A stretch of 64,000 nucleotides of DNA from contig NZ_CP166625.1 of NCBI RefSeq assembly GCF_041320595.1, positions 4,400,001-4,464,000 on the forward strand, given 5' to 3'. The position numbers and the translations under genes were made by a program. The notes under the pieces were generated by a model, which worked only from the letters and a program-made list of their open reading frames with translations, was not told the origin of the DNA and did no database searches. Shown one piece after another: positions 18,243 to 26,614 of the stretch. The DNA is from Pleomorphomonas sp. PLEO (GTDB lineage: Bacteria > Pseudomonadota > Alphaproteobacteria > Rhizobiales > Pleomorphomonadaceae). Positions within the stretch are counted from its first letter, which is position 1, and each line of letters opens with the position of its first letter.

Positions 18243-19469
18243 ATGTTCACGAAACTTGGAGTGCTGGGCTCGGCCATGGCCTTTGCCCTGACGACAACCA
18301 CGCCGGTGTTCGCCGGCACCGCCGAGGTCATTCATTGGTGGACCAGCGGTGGCGAGGCAGCGGCCTTGAAGATCCTGGTCGAAGCCTATGAAAAGACGGG
18401 CAACACCTGGAAGGATAACCCGGTGGCCGGCGGCGAGGCGGCGCGCATGGTGGCGCGCACCCGCATCCTCGGCGGCGATCCGCCGACCTCCATGCAGTGG
18501 CAGGTTGGCGCACCTTTGATGGCGCTGGCCGAGGAAGGCCAACTCAACGACATCGACGCGGTGGCACAGGACTGGGACAAGCTATTACCCAAGGTGATTG
18601 CCGACAATGCCAAGTATAAAGGCAAATACGTCAGCGCGCCGATGGATATCCATGGCCACAACTGGCTGTGGGGCAACCAGGCCGTTCTCGACGACGTCGG
18701 CATCCCCATGCCGAAGACCTGGGACGAGCTGATCGCCTCGGCCGACAAGATCCGCGCCAAGGGCTATATCCCGCTGGCGCTCGGCGGCCAGTCCTGGCAG
18801 GAGATCTTCGTTTTCGAGAGCATCCTGATCGACGTCGGCGGCCGTGATTTCCTGACCAAGGTCACCTACAACCTCGATGACACCGCGCTGCGCAGTCCGG
18901 AAATGCTCAAGGCCTTCGAAACCTTCGCCAAGGTGCGCGATCTCGTCGACCCCGGCAGTCCAAGCCGCGACTGGAACATCACCGGTGGCCTGCTGATCAA
19001 TGGCAAAGCGGCCTACATGATCATGGGCGACTGGCTGAAGGGCGAGTTCGTGGCGGCGAACAAAGCCCCCGGCAAAGACATCGCCTGCGAAGTGTTCCCG
19101 GCTGGCGGCAAGACACTGGTCTTCGGCACCGACGCCTTCGCCATGACCGCCGTCAAGGACCCGGCGACCCGCGAAGCCCAACTCGCGCTCGCCAAGACGA
19201 TCATGGACCCGGTGGTGCAGAAGGAATTCAGCCTGCGCAAGGGCTCGATCCCGCCACGCCTCGACATAGACAAGACCGGTTTCGACCCCTGCGCCCAGAT
19301 CGCCATGGGGGAAGCGGCCGAGGGTCACCTGTTCCTTGTGCCCGATAACGTCGCAGACGCCACAAGCATCGGCGCGCTGGTCGACCAGATGACTACCTTC
19401 CTGCACAGCAAGATGACACCGCAGGAAGGCATGACCGCCATGGCCGACGCCGTGGCAGCGACCCGCTGA
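18243..19469 (+). CDS. Sugar ABC transporter substrate-binding protein (CUT1, GtsA-like)
   Basis: Periplasmic sugar-binding protein. ATG 18243 follows a strong AAGGAGGAGAG site and gives 408 residues with a signal peptide (MFTKLGVLGSAMAFALTTTT, cleavage near VFA-GTA). The mature start AEVIHWWTSGGEAAALK is typical of the glucose/mannose GtsA and AglE-like group; later MQWQVGAPLMALAEEG, WDELIASADKIRAKGYIPLALGG (in parts) and FGTDAFAMT follow. Upstream in-frame extension is not family-like. It lies 123 bases after the beta-glucosidase and heads the permease genes. Confidence 0.92.
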   Translation: MFTKLGVLGSAMAFALTTTTPVFAGTAEVIHWWTSGGEAAALKILVEAYEKTGNTWKDNPVAGGEAARMVARTRILGGDPPTSMQWQVGAPLMALAEEGQLNDIDAVAQDWDKLLPKVIADNAKYKGKYVSAPMDIHGHNWLWGNQAVLDDVGIPMPKTWDELIASADKIRAKGYIPLALGGQSWQEIFVFESILIDVGGRDFLTKVTYNLDDTALRSPEMLKAFETFAKVRDLVDPGSPSRDWNITGGLLINGKAAYMIMGDWLKGEFVAANKAPGKDIACEVFPAGGKTLVFGTDAFAMTAVKDPATREAQLALAKTIMDPVVQKEFSLRKGSIPPRLDIDKTGFDPCAQIAMGEAAEGHLFLVPDNVADATSIGALVDQMTTFLHSKMTPQEGMTAMADAVAATR

Positions 19470-19545
19470 TTGGGGTTTTGACAAGTTGGGCCGGCGGCGG
19501 GAAACCGCCGGTCCATCTCCAATACGCCAAGCGAGGGCTCCGATC

Positions 19546-20418
19546 ATGCGCAGATTTCTCCAGCGGCACGTGTCGCAAGTCGCCCTGTCGCCCTCGCTGG
19601 CGCTGATCGCGATCTTTCTCTACGGCTTCATCGCCTATACGGCGGCCGTTTCCACGACCAATAGCAAGGCCTTCCCGCGCTTCGACAGCTTCGTCGGACT
19701 GGAGCAATACTGGCGGCTGTTTCACACGCCGCGCTGGCACGTCGCCTTCACCAACATGTTCCTGTTCGGTGGGCTGTTCCTGCTCGTCACCATTTCGCTC
19801 GGGCTCGTCATTGCCATCCTGATCGACCAGCGCATCCGCGCGGAAAGCTTCTTCCGCTCGATCGTCATGTATCCGATGGCCATGTCCTTCGTGGTGACCG
19901 GCATCATCTGGCAATGGCTGCTCAACCCCACCCTCGGTATCGAGGTGATGGTGCACCAACTGGGCTTCACCAGCTTTCGCCTCGACTGGCTGACCAATCC
20001 CGACACCGTCATCTGGGCTCTGGTGGTGGCCGCCTTCTGGCAAGGCTGTGGCCTCGTCATGGCGCTGTTTCTCGCCGGCCTGCGTGGCATCGACGAGGAC
20101 ATATGGAAGGCAGCGGCGGTCGACGGGATTCCCGCCTGGCGGGTCTACGTTTACATCGTCATCCCGATGCTGGCGCCGGTGTTCCTCACCGTCGTCGTGC
20201 TTTTGGCTCTGTCGATCGTCCGCTCGTTCGACTTGGTGGTGGCGCTGACCAATGGCGGCCCAGGCGTGTCGTCCGACCTGCCGTCGGTGTTCATGTTCGA
20301 CATGGCCTTCCGCCGCACCAATCTCGGCCTGTCGGCCGCCTCGGCGGTGGTGATGCTCGGCACCGTGCTGGCGATCCTGATCCCCTATCTCTACGTCGAA
20401 ACGAGGGAGCGCGGCTGA
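19546..20418 (+). CDS. Sugar ABC transporter permease (MalF/UgpA type)
   Basis: Inner-membrane channel subunit, 290 residues from ATG 19546 (MRRFLQRHVSQVALSPS), preceded by GAGGG. About six membrane helices. The EAA cytoplasmic loop reads DIWKAAAVDGIPAWRVYVYI, which docks to the ATPase. Its stop shares bases with the next start (TGATG). An upstream in-frame extension rich in Arg/Pro is rejected. Partner of the second permease and the MsmK-type ATPase. Confidence 0.92.
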   Translation: MRRFLQRHVSQVALSPSLALIAIFLYGFIAYTAAVSTTNSKAFPRFDSFVGLEQYWRLFHTPRWHVAFTNMFLFGGLFLLVTISLGLVIAILIDQRIRAESFFRSIVMYPMAMSFVVTGIIWQWLLNPTLGIEVMVHQLGFTSFRLDWLTNPDTVIWALVVAAFWQGCGLVMALFLAGLRGIDEDIWKAAAVDGIPAWRVYVYIVIPMLAPVFLTVVVLLALSIVRSFDLVVALTNGGPGVSSDLPSVFMFDMAFRRTNLGLSAASAVVMLGTVLAILIPYLYVETRERG

Positions 20419-21332
20419 TGCCAGCCTCGACTGAAACAATGCCCCGGGCCGCGCGGTCCGGCTGGCTGACGCCCCGGCGGCGCAAGGCCATCCTGAGCCG
20501 GGGAGTGCTCTACCTGCTGCTGGCTATTATCGCCCTCTTTTTCGCCGGCCCGCTCTACATTCTGCTCAGCACGTCGTTCAAGACGATGCCGGAGATACAG
20601 TCGGGCGGATTGATGGCTCTGCCGCACGAACCAACGGTCCAACCCTGGGTCACCGCCTGGGGCGAGGCCTGTATCGGCATCACCTGCGGTGGCCTCAAGG
20701 GCTATTTCGGCAACTCGATGGTAATGACCATCCCCGCCGTGCTGATCTCGGTGATGATCGGCGCCATCAACGGCTATGCGCTCGCCAAGTGGCCGTTTCC
20801 TGGCGCTCGCTTCGTATTCGCCGCGCTGGTCGCCGGCAACTTCGTGCCCTTCCAGGTGGTGCTGGCGCCGGTGGCGGTGACGCTCCGCACGCTTGGCCTG
20901 TTCGGCTCGGTGGAGGGGCTGATCCTGATCCACGTGATCTACGGCATACCCATCACCACCATGCTGTTCCGCAACTTTTTCCTGTCGGTACCCAACGACC
21001 TGATCAAGGCGGCGCGTATCGATGGTGCCGGCTTCTTCTGGATCTTCTTCCGCATCGTGCTGCCGTTGTCGCCATCGGTGATCGTCGTGGCGCTGATCCT
21101 GCAGTTCACCGGCATCTGGAACGACTTCCTGTTCGCCGTCTCCTTCTCCAACCCGTCGAGCGCGCCGATGACGGTCGCCCTCAACAACCTGGTCAACTCC
21201 AATTTCGGGGTGAAGGAATACAACGTCCACATGGCAGCGACGGTGATCGCCGCCGCCCCCACCCTCATCCTCTACATCCTGCTGGGCCGCTACTTCCTGC
21301 GCGGCATGACCGCCGGGGCCGTCAAGGGTTGA
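20418..21332 (+). CDS. Sugar ABC transporter permease (MalG/UgpE type)
   Basis: Second channel subunit, 304 residues from ATG 20418, which overlaps the preceding stop. Membrane helices begin at GVLYLLLAIIALFFAGPLYILL; the EAA loop reads LIKAARIDGAGFFWIFFRIVLPL (in parts) and the C-terminal helix LGRYFLRGMTAGAVKG is typical of CUT1 permeases. Starts further upstream in this frame would lie inside the previous gene and are rejected. Completes the transmembrane pair. Confidence 0.92.
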   Translation: MPASTETMPRAARSGWLTPRRRKAILSRGVLYLLLAIIALFFAGPLYILLSTSFKTMPEIQSGGLMALPHEPTVQPWVTAWGEACIGITCGGLKGYFGNSMVMTIPAVLISVMIGAINGYALAKWPFPGARFVFAALVAGNFVPFQVVLAPVAVTLRTLGLFGSVEGLILIHVIYGIPITTMLFRNFFLSVPNDLIKAARIDGAGFFWIFFRIVLPLSPSVIVVALILQFTGIWNDFLFAVSFSNPSSAPMTVALNNLVNSNFGVKEYNVHMAATVIAAAPTLILYILLGRYFLRGMTAGAVKG

Positions 21333-21337
21333 CCGTC

Positions 21338-22435
21338 ATGATCGACATCCGCATTTCCAACTGCAACAAAAGCTACGGCTCGCTGAGGGTGCTGAAGGAT
21401 ATCAATCTCGAGATCGAACGCGGCGAGTTCATCGTGCTGCTGGGACCATCGGGTTGCGGCAAATCGACGCTGTTGCACATAGTCGCCGGCCTCGACCGGC
21501 TGAGCTCGGGGGAGATTGAAATCGGCGGCCGCGACGTTACCGACGTCGAGCCCAAGGATCGCGACATCGCCATGGTGTTCCAGTCCTACGCCCTCTATCC
21601 GACCATGAGCGTGCGCAGCAACATGGAGTTCGGTCTCAGGATGCGCGGCAAGCCGATGTCCGAGATCCGACCGCTGGTCGAGGAAAAGGCGCGCATGCTG
21701 CATATCGATCACCTGCTCGACAGGCGACCGAGCCAGTTGTCGGGCGGTCAGCGGCAACGCGTCGCCATTGGCCGGGCGCTGGTGCGCGATCCCAAGGTCT
21801 TCCTGTTCGACGAGCCGCTCAGCAACCTCGACGCCAAGCTGCGCGCCAGCATGCGCACCGAGATCAAGAAGCTGCATCTGACGCTGGGGACAACAGCGAT
21901 CTACGTCACCCACGACCAGTTGGAGGCGATGACGCTGGCCACCCGCATGGTGGTGATGAAGGCCGGCGAGATCCAGCAGGTCGGCAAGCCGGAAGAGGTC
22001 TACCACCGGCCAGTCAACCTGTTCGTCGCCGACTTCCTCGGCAATCCCGGCATGAACTTCATGAAGGGAAACCTTCGGCTCGATGGTGGCCGCGTCTTGG
22101 CCGATATCGGCGCTATTACGCTGCCGCTCGACGGCTACGCCTTCGAGGCGGCTCCGACCGAGGGGCAAGCGGTGGTCATCGGCCTCCGCCCCGAATCCAT
22201 CCAGCCGGTGTCCGTTCAGGCCTCGGGTGGCAGAGCGCCCTTTCCCATAACGTTGAAGCCAATTTTGACCGAGCACACCGGCTCGGACAACCTCGTCGTG
22301 CTGGTGATGGGGGAACAGGAGATCGTCGCCAAGTTCCCCTCCGACATGCTGCCGAACCTCGGGGAGCCAGTTACCGTCGGCTTTGATCTTAGCCGCTTGT
22401 CAGTATTCGATGCCGAAAGCGAGCGGCGTGTCTAA
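21338..22435 (+). CDS. Sugar ABC transporter ATPase (UgpC/MsmK type)
   Basis: Energises the CUT1 importer. ATG 21338, five bases after the permease stop, gives 365 residues. Walker A GPSGCGKST (about 36-44), Q-loop VFQSYALYPTMSV, signature LSGGQRQRVAIGRALVRDP, Walker B VFLFDEPLSNLDAKLR and switch His in VTHDQLEAMTLA. The C-terminal third is an OB/TOBE regulatory domain (about 240-365). The EIIA-type and PTS contacts cannot be judged. Ends the operon; it converges on tetR with a 6-base gap. Confidence 0.95.
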   Translation: MIDIRISNCNKSYGSLRVLKDINLEIERGEFIVLLGPSGCGKSTLLHIVAGLDRLSSGEIEIGGRDVTDVEPKDRDIAMVFQSYALYPTMSVRSNMEFGLRMRGKPMSEIRPLVEEKARMLHIDHLLDRRPSQLSGGQRQRVAIGRALVRDPKVFLFDEPLSNLDAKLRASMRTEIKKLHLTLGTTAIYVTHDQLEAMTLATRMVVMKAGEIQQVGKPEEVYHRPVNLFVADFLGNPGMNFMKGNLRLDGGRVLADIGAITLPLDGYAFEAAPTEGQAVVIGLRPESIQPVSVQASGGRAPFPITLKPILTEHTGSDNLVVLVMGEQEIVAKFPSDMLPNLGEPVTVGFDLSRLSVFDAESERRV

Positions 22436-22441
22436 AGCCGA

Positions 22442-23032
22442 TCAGCGCGGCCGGTTTGCCTGCAGGCCCGATATCATGATGTCGATGATGGCATGGGCCG
22501 CAGCTTCCTCGTTCACGCGACCACCACTGAAATGAACCATGCCGGCGAGCGCCCGAAGCAAATCGAGAGGTTCGGCGACGTTGCCGATTTCGCCGGCTGC
22601 AATGGCATTGCCTACCAGGAGGTCGATCGTCTGCTTGGTCGCTGCGCCGGAAGCGGCGGTAAGTGACGACTTGCCGTCGGCAAGCGAGTCCAAGAGCTCC
22701 ATCATGCCGTGCTTGACGGACATGTAGGTGAAGAAGAGGCGCATCCACTCCCTGAGCGCATCGACCGGCGGTCGTGTTGCGGCAAGCTCGGAGGCTGCCC
22801 GCACCAACTGGTCGCTCTCGTTGCGATAGACCGCCTCGATCAGCGCGTCACGTGTCGGGAAATGGCGATAGAGGGTGCCGATGCCGACCGCCGCCGCACG
22901 GGCCACCTCCTCGAGGCTGGCAGCCCCTCCCCTCTCCGCGAACACCGACTTGGCGGCATCGATCAGTCGGGCGCGATTGCGGGCGGCATCGGCGCGGGGC
23001 TTTCGGGGCGGCTTTTCAGCATTCTCAATCAC
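22442..23032 (-). CDS. TetR-family repressor
   Basis: 196 residues from a probable GTG at 23032 (VIENAEKPPRKPRADAARN), preceded by AGAGG. No ATG occurs between there and the helix-turn-helix. The N-terminal domain has RLIDAAKSVFAERGGAASLEEVARAAAVGIGTLYRHFPTRDALIEAV (in parts), and the C-terminal ligand domain is of the SACE_7040/TetR_C_40-like kind. It is divergent from the SDR gene with two operator-like palindromes between, so it most likely represses the SDR and itself. Confidence 0.88.
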   Translation of the reverse strand: MIENAEKPPRKPRADAARNRARLIDAAKSVFAERGGAASLEEVARAAAVGIGTLYRHFPTRDALIEAVYRNESDQLVRAASELAATRPPVDALREWMRLFFTYMSVKHGMMELLDSLADGKSSLTAASGAATKQTIDLLVGNAIAAGEIGNVAEPLDLLRALAGMVHFSGGRVNEEAAAHAIIDIMISGLQANRPR

Positions 23033-23054
23033 GTCCGCGTGAGCCTCTTGATAA

Positions 23055-23096
23055 ACGGAGGTATCCTCCGTATTTAAAAACGGAGATACCCTCCTT
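23055..23096. promoter_or_regulatory. Tandem TetR operators
   Basis: A perfect 17-base palindrome ACGGAGGTATCCTCCGT (23055-23071) and a second copy ACGGAGATACCCTCCTT (23080-23096) matching at 14 of 17 positions, 25 bases apart start to start. Both sit in the 136-base divergent gap between tetR and the SDR gene. Confidence 0.7.
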
Positions 23097-23168
23097 TTTA
23101 GCTTAAAGCCAGGCGCCAGGCAACGGCTCGCCAGCCAAGAGGGGCGATCTCGGCATATGGAGACAGAC

Positions 23169-24140
23169 ATGACTTCAGCTTTCGGTGCAACCTCCACCAC
23201 CGACGACGTGCTCGCCGGTATCGATCTTTCCGGCAAGCGTATTCTCGTCACCGGCGTTTCGGCCGGCCTTGGCGTCGAAACGGCCCGAGCGCTTGTCGCC
23301 CACAGCGCCTCGGTTGTCGGCGCGGCGCGCGACCTCAAAAAAGCAGAAACTGCAACGGCACCGGTGCGCGAGGCAGCGGCCGAAGGCCATGGCGCTTTCG
23401 AGCTTACCGAACTCGACCTCGCCTCGTTCGCCAGCATCCGCGCCGCCTCCGACAGGCTTGTCGCCGATGGCCGGGCGTTTGACGTCGTCATCGCCAACGC
23501 CGGTGTCATGGCGGCTCCCTTCGGCCATACAGCCGATGGCTTCGAGACGCAGTTCGGCACCAACCACCTCGGCCACTTCCTGTTCGTCAACCGGATCGCC
23601 GGACTGATCGCGCCGGGTGGACGCCTCGTCAACCTCTCCTCCGCCGGTCACCGCTACGCCGACGTAGACCTCGACGACCCGAACTTCGAGCGCACGCCCT
23701 ACGACCCTTGGATTGCCTATGGCCGTTCGAAAACTTCCAATATTCTGTTCGCCGTGGAGTTCGACCGTCGGCACCAAGCGCGCGGCGTCCGCGCGGCGGC
23801 GGTGCATCCGGGTGGCATCAACACCGAACTGACCCGACACGTTGGCGTCGACAGGCTCAAAACCATGGTTGAACGCATCAATGCTGACCTCACCGCAGCC
23901 GGCAAGCCGCCCTTCCGGTTGAAAACCATTCCGCAGGGGGCCGCCACCTCCGTCTGGGCCGGCGTTGTCGCTGATGCTGACGAGGTGGGCGGTCGCTACT
24001 GCGAGAACTGTCATGTTGCGCCGGTCACCCAAAGCCCGACTGATCCCATCTCGGAAGGCGTCCGCTCCTACGCGCTCGATCCCGATCGCGCCAAGGCGCT
24101 GTGGGCCAAAAGCGAAGAATTTGTCGGTGAACGCTTCTAG
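23169..24140 (+). CDS. Short-chain dehydrogenase/reductase
   Basis: NAD(P)-dependent oxidoreductase, 323 residues from ATG 23169 (preferred because GGAG lies six bases before it; ATG 23157 is the alternative). Motifs: TGxSAGLG cofactor loop in LVTGVSAGLGVETARAL, ANAGVMAAP, catalytic Ser in LVNLSSAGHR, and YGRSKTSN for YxxxK. The long form resembles retinol-dehydrogenase/oxidoreductase-like SDRs of unknown substrate. Control by the divergent TetR protein is likely; such pairs often answer electrophiles or aldehydes, but nothing in the sequence fixes the substrate. Confidence 0.88.
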   Translation: MTSAFGATSTTDDVLAGIDLSGKRILVTGVSAGLGVETARALVAHSASVVGAARDLKKAETATAPVREAAAEGHGAFELTELDLASFASIRAASDRLVADGRAFDVVIANAGVMAAPFGHTADGFETQFGTNHLGHFLFVNRIAGLIAPGGRLVNLSSAGHRYADVDLDDPNFERTPYDPWIAYGRSKTSNILFAVEFDRRHQARGVRAAAVHPGGINTELTRHVGVDRLKTMVERINADLTAAGKPPFRLKTIPQGAATSVWAGVVADADEVGGRYCENCHVAPVTQSPTDPISEGVRSYALDPDRAKALWAKSEEFVGERF

Positions 24141-24160
24141 CGCCGACCTCTCAACACCGG

Positions 24161-24190
24161 CCGGCAGTCGGATAAGTTATCGACTGCCGG
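24161..24190 (+). terminator. Hairpin after the SDR gene
   Basis: Perfect 10-bp stem CCGGCAGTCG/CGACTGCCGG (24161-24170, 24181-24190). The 10-base loop GATAAGTTAT is itself partly self-complementary. It starts 21 bases after the stop; the following CTAACCCTTT is only weakly T-rich. Confidence 0.5.
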
Positions 24191-24232
24191 CTAACCCTTT
24201 AGATAAATTACAAATATTTTTCAGTCCCTTAC

Positions 24233-24272
24233 ATGTCACAGGGGCTTCATGAGTCCGTCACGCCAGCGTCAT
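24233..24272 (+). promoter_or_regulatory. Pho box: four 11-base direct repeats
   Basis: Heptamers ATGTCAC (24233), GCTTCAT (24244), CCGTCAC (24255) and GCGTCAT (24266), each followed by four bases, match the PhoB pattern CTGTCAT-N4 with an exact 11-base period. A weaker CAGTCCC fits one period upstream (24222). The last repeat ends 63 bases before the alkaline phosphatase start. Confidence 0.7.
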
Positions 24273-24335
24273 GGCCCCTGCCTACCAAGGAACGCGCGCG
24301 CTTTTCGACGCGATCCAATTTTACGGGGGCACATT

Positions 24336-26078
24336 ATGCGGACTCTTCTTCTGGCGCTTGCCGCCAGCACGGCTTTGATCGGCACGGCCGGCGCTGCCAC
24401 TGTTTATCCGCTCGACCGGGCGACCATCCTCGCCGGCTCTCCCTTCGACTTCAAGGTGGAGTTCAAGGGCACGGTAAAGGCCGAGGACGTCAAGATTGCC
24501 GTCAACGGCGCTGACTACAAGGCCGCGCTCGGTGGCGAAGTCGAATTCGTCGCCTCCGAAAAGGGCAAGGACGACGCGACGCTCGGCTCAGCCGTGTTGC
24601 TGCGCGGCGTGAAGATCAACAAGGCTGGCGCCTATACGGTCGATGTTACGGCTGGCGATGAGACGAAGTCCGTCACCTGGAACGTCTACGCAACGCCTGA
24701 GACGCCCAAGGCCAAGAACATCATCTTCCTGCTTGGCGATGGTCTCTCTGTCGCCCACCGCACTGCCGCCCGCCTGATGTCGAAGGGCATGACCGAAGGC
24801 AAGGCCAATGGCCGTCTCGCCATGGACGACCTCGATCATATGGCCTTCATCGGCACGTCTTCGACCAACGCGATCAACACCGACTCGGCCAACACCATGT
24901 CGGCCTACATGACCGGCCACAAGACGGCGATCAACGCCCTCGGCGTCTACGCCGACCGCACGCCGCCGTCGCTCGACGACCCGAAGGTGGAGAACATCGC
25001 CGAGGCGCTGCGCCGCACCACCAAGAAGTCGATCGGCGTCGTCGTCACCTCCGAGATCGAGGACGCCACGCCGGCCGCCGTCGTCGCCCATACCCGCAAG
25101 CGCGACGACAAGGCCGACATCGTCGGCATGCTCTATAACGTTAAGCCGGAAGTGGTGCTGGGCGGCGGCTCGGCCTACTTCCTGTCAAAGGACGTGCCTG
25201 GCTCCAAGCGCAAGGACGACAAGGACTTCATCAAGCTGTTCCAGGACGCCGGCTACAAGCTCGCCACCGACAAGACCGAGCTTGAGAAGGCCGCCGGTTC
25301 GGACAAGATCCTCGGTCTGTTCCACCCCGGCAACATGGACTATGCCCTCGACCGCATGCAGCTCAAGAAGGGCACCGTCGACAAGTTCCCGAACCAGCCG
25401 GGCCTCGTCGAGATGACCAAGGTTGCCCTCGACAATCTGTCGAAGAATCCAGAAGGCTTCTTCCTGATGGTCGAAGGGTCCTGCATCGACAAGGCCAGCC
25501 ATCCGCTCGATATGGAACGCGCCGCGTTCGAGACCATCGAGTTCGACCAGGCGATCGCCGCGGCTCGCGAATTCCAGGCGAAGAACCCCGACACGCTGAT
25601 CGTCGTGACCGGCGATCACACCCATGGCGTTTCGATCGTCGGCACCATCGACGACACCATCGGCAAGGAAGGTCGTGAGAAGTTCCTGGTCGGCGCCAAC
25701 GCCGGCTTCCCGACCTACACCGACGAGGACAAGGACGGCTACCCCGACAAGATCGACCCGAGCCGCCGCCTCGCCATGTTCGTGTCGAACTACCCGGACC
25801 ACTACGAGACCTTCAATCCGAAGCTCGACGGGCCGTTCGAGCCGGCGGTGAAGAACGAAAAGGGCGAGTATGTCGCCAACGAGAAGTACAAGGACGTGCC
25901 GGGCGCCATCTTCGTCGAAGGCAACCTGCCGAAGGACGAGTCGACCGGCACGCACACGGTTGACGACGTCGTGCTGCAGGCCGCCGGCCCCGGTGCCGAA
26001 GAGTTCAAGGGCTACATGGAAGAAAGCGACGTCTACAAGGTGCTCGCTGACACCTTCGCCCTCGGCGTGAAGCAGTAA
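24336..26078 (+). CDS. phoA: Secreted alkaline phosphatase, PhoA family
   Basis: Periplasmic zinc/magnesium phosphomonoesterase. ATG 24336, after GGGGG, gives 580 residues with a signal peptide (MRTLLLALAASTALIGTAGAA). An Ig-like N-terminal domain (about 22-125) precedes the catalytic domain: FLLGDGLS, nucleophile Ser184 in NTDSANTMSA, VEGSCIDKASH, VTGDHTHG and GTHTVDDV. Residues 463-474 (DEDKDGYPDKID) look like a calcium loop. An upstream in-frame extension is not signal-like. The Pho-box candidate upstream points to PhoB control under phosphate limitation. A strong terminator follows, then an ABC system. Confidence 0.93.
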   Translation: MRTLLLALAASTALIGTAGAATVYPLDRATILAGSPFDFKVEFKGTVKAEDVKIAVNGADYKAALGGEVEFVASEKGKDDATLGSAVLLRGVKINKAGAYTVDVTAGDETKSVTWNVYATPETPKAKNIIFLLGDGLSVAHRTAARLMSKGMTEGKANGRLAMDDLDHMAFIGTSSTNAINTDSANTMSAYMTGHKTAINALGVYADRTPPSLDDPKVENIAEALRRTTKKSIGVVVTSEIEDATPAAVVAHTRKRDDKADIVGMLYNVKPEVVLGGGSAYFLSKDVPGSKRKDDKDFIKLFQDAGYKLATDKTELEKAAGSDKILGLFHPGNMDYALDRMQLKKGTVDKFPNQPGLVEMTKVALDNLSKNPEGFFLMVEGSCIDKASHPLDMERAAFETIEFDQAIAAAREFQAKNPDTLIVVTGDHTHGVSIVGTIDDTIGKEGREKFLVGANAGFPTYTDEDKDGYPDKIDPSRRLAMFVSNYPDHYETFNPKLDGPFEPAVKNEKGEYVANEKYKDVPGAIFVEGNLPKDESTGTHTVDDVVLQAAGPGAEEFKGYMEESDVYKVLADTFALGVKQ

Positions 26079-26098
26079 TCTCCACGCAAACCATCGCG

Positions 26099-26140
26099 GG
26101 CCGGACGGTCGACGGCCGTCCGGCCCGTAGCTTTTTCTCG
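26099..26140 (+). terminator. Strong Rho-independent terminator after phoA
   Basis: 12-bp perfect stem CGGGCCGGACGG/CCGTCCGGCCCG (26099-26110, 26118-26129), 7-base loop, then five T at 26134-26138. It begins 20 bases after the stop and only 27 bases before the next gene's start, so it should limit read-through into the ABC genes. Confidence 0.85.
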
Positions 26141-26155
26141 CAAATGGAGACTTCC

Positions 26156-26611
26156 ATGCCCCCTATGGCAGTCCCTGCGGTTAGCCGCCGGACATTTCTC
26201 ACCGGCCTAGCCGCCCTCTCTTGCTCAGGTATCGCCAAGGCCGGCGACACGCTGACTTTCGACGAGCTCTACGGCAAGGTGTCGGTTCTCGGCCTTGCCT
26301 TTTCGGACAAGGTGAAAGCGCTGAACGGCAAGACCGCATCAATGAGCGGCTTCATGGCACCACCACTCAAGGCCGAAGCCAAGTTCTTCGTGCTCACCGA
26401 AATTCCCATGGCGCTCTGCCCCTTCTGCTCGTCGGACGCCGACTGGCCCAGCAACATCGTCGTCGTCTACATCGACGAGAAGACCACCTTCGTGCCACCG
26501 TCGCGGCTGATCGAGGTGACAGGTACGCTTGAGGTAGGCTCCTGGACCGATCCCGAGACGGGTTTCGTCAGCCTGCTGCGCCTCGTCCACTCCTCCTTCG
26601 AGACGGTGTGA
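26156..26611 (+). CDS. Tat-exported DUF3299-like protein
   Basis: 151 residues from ATG 26156 (GGAG six bases before; ATG 26144 is possible). A twin-arginine signal SRRTFLTGLAALSCSGIAKA is followed by a small domain with LNGKTASMSGFMAPPL and LCPFCSSDADWP, resembling DUF3299 (a GFMxPL motif followed by Cys). Such proteins accompany ABC systems of the MacB/LolE kind, some of them zinc-regulated (for example the Vibrio zrg cluster, from memory). The paired Cys could bind metal. The next gene starts 3 bases after its stop, so the three genes form one operon. Confidence 0.7.
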   Translation: MPPMAVPAVSRRTFLTGLAALSCSGIAKAGDTLTFDELYGKVSVLGLAFSDKVKALNGKTASMSGFMAPPLKAEAKFFVLTEIPMALCPFCSSDADWPSNIVVVYIDEKTTFVPPSRLIEVTGTLEVGSWTDPETGFVSLLRLVHSSFETV

Positions 26612-26614
26612 GCC

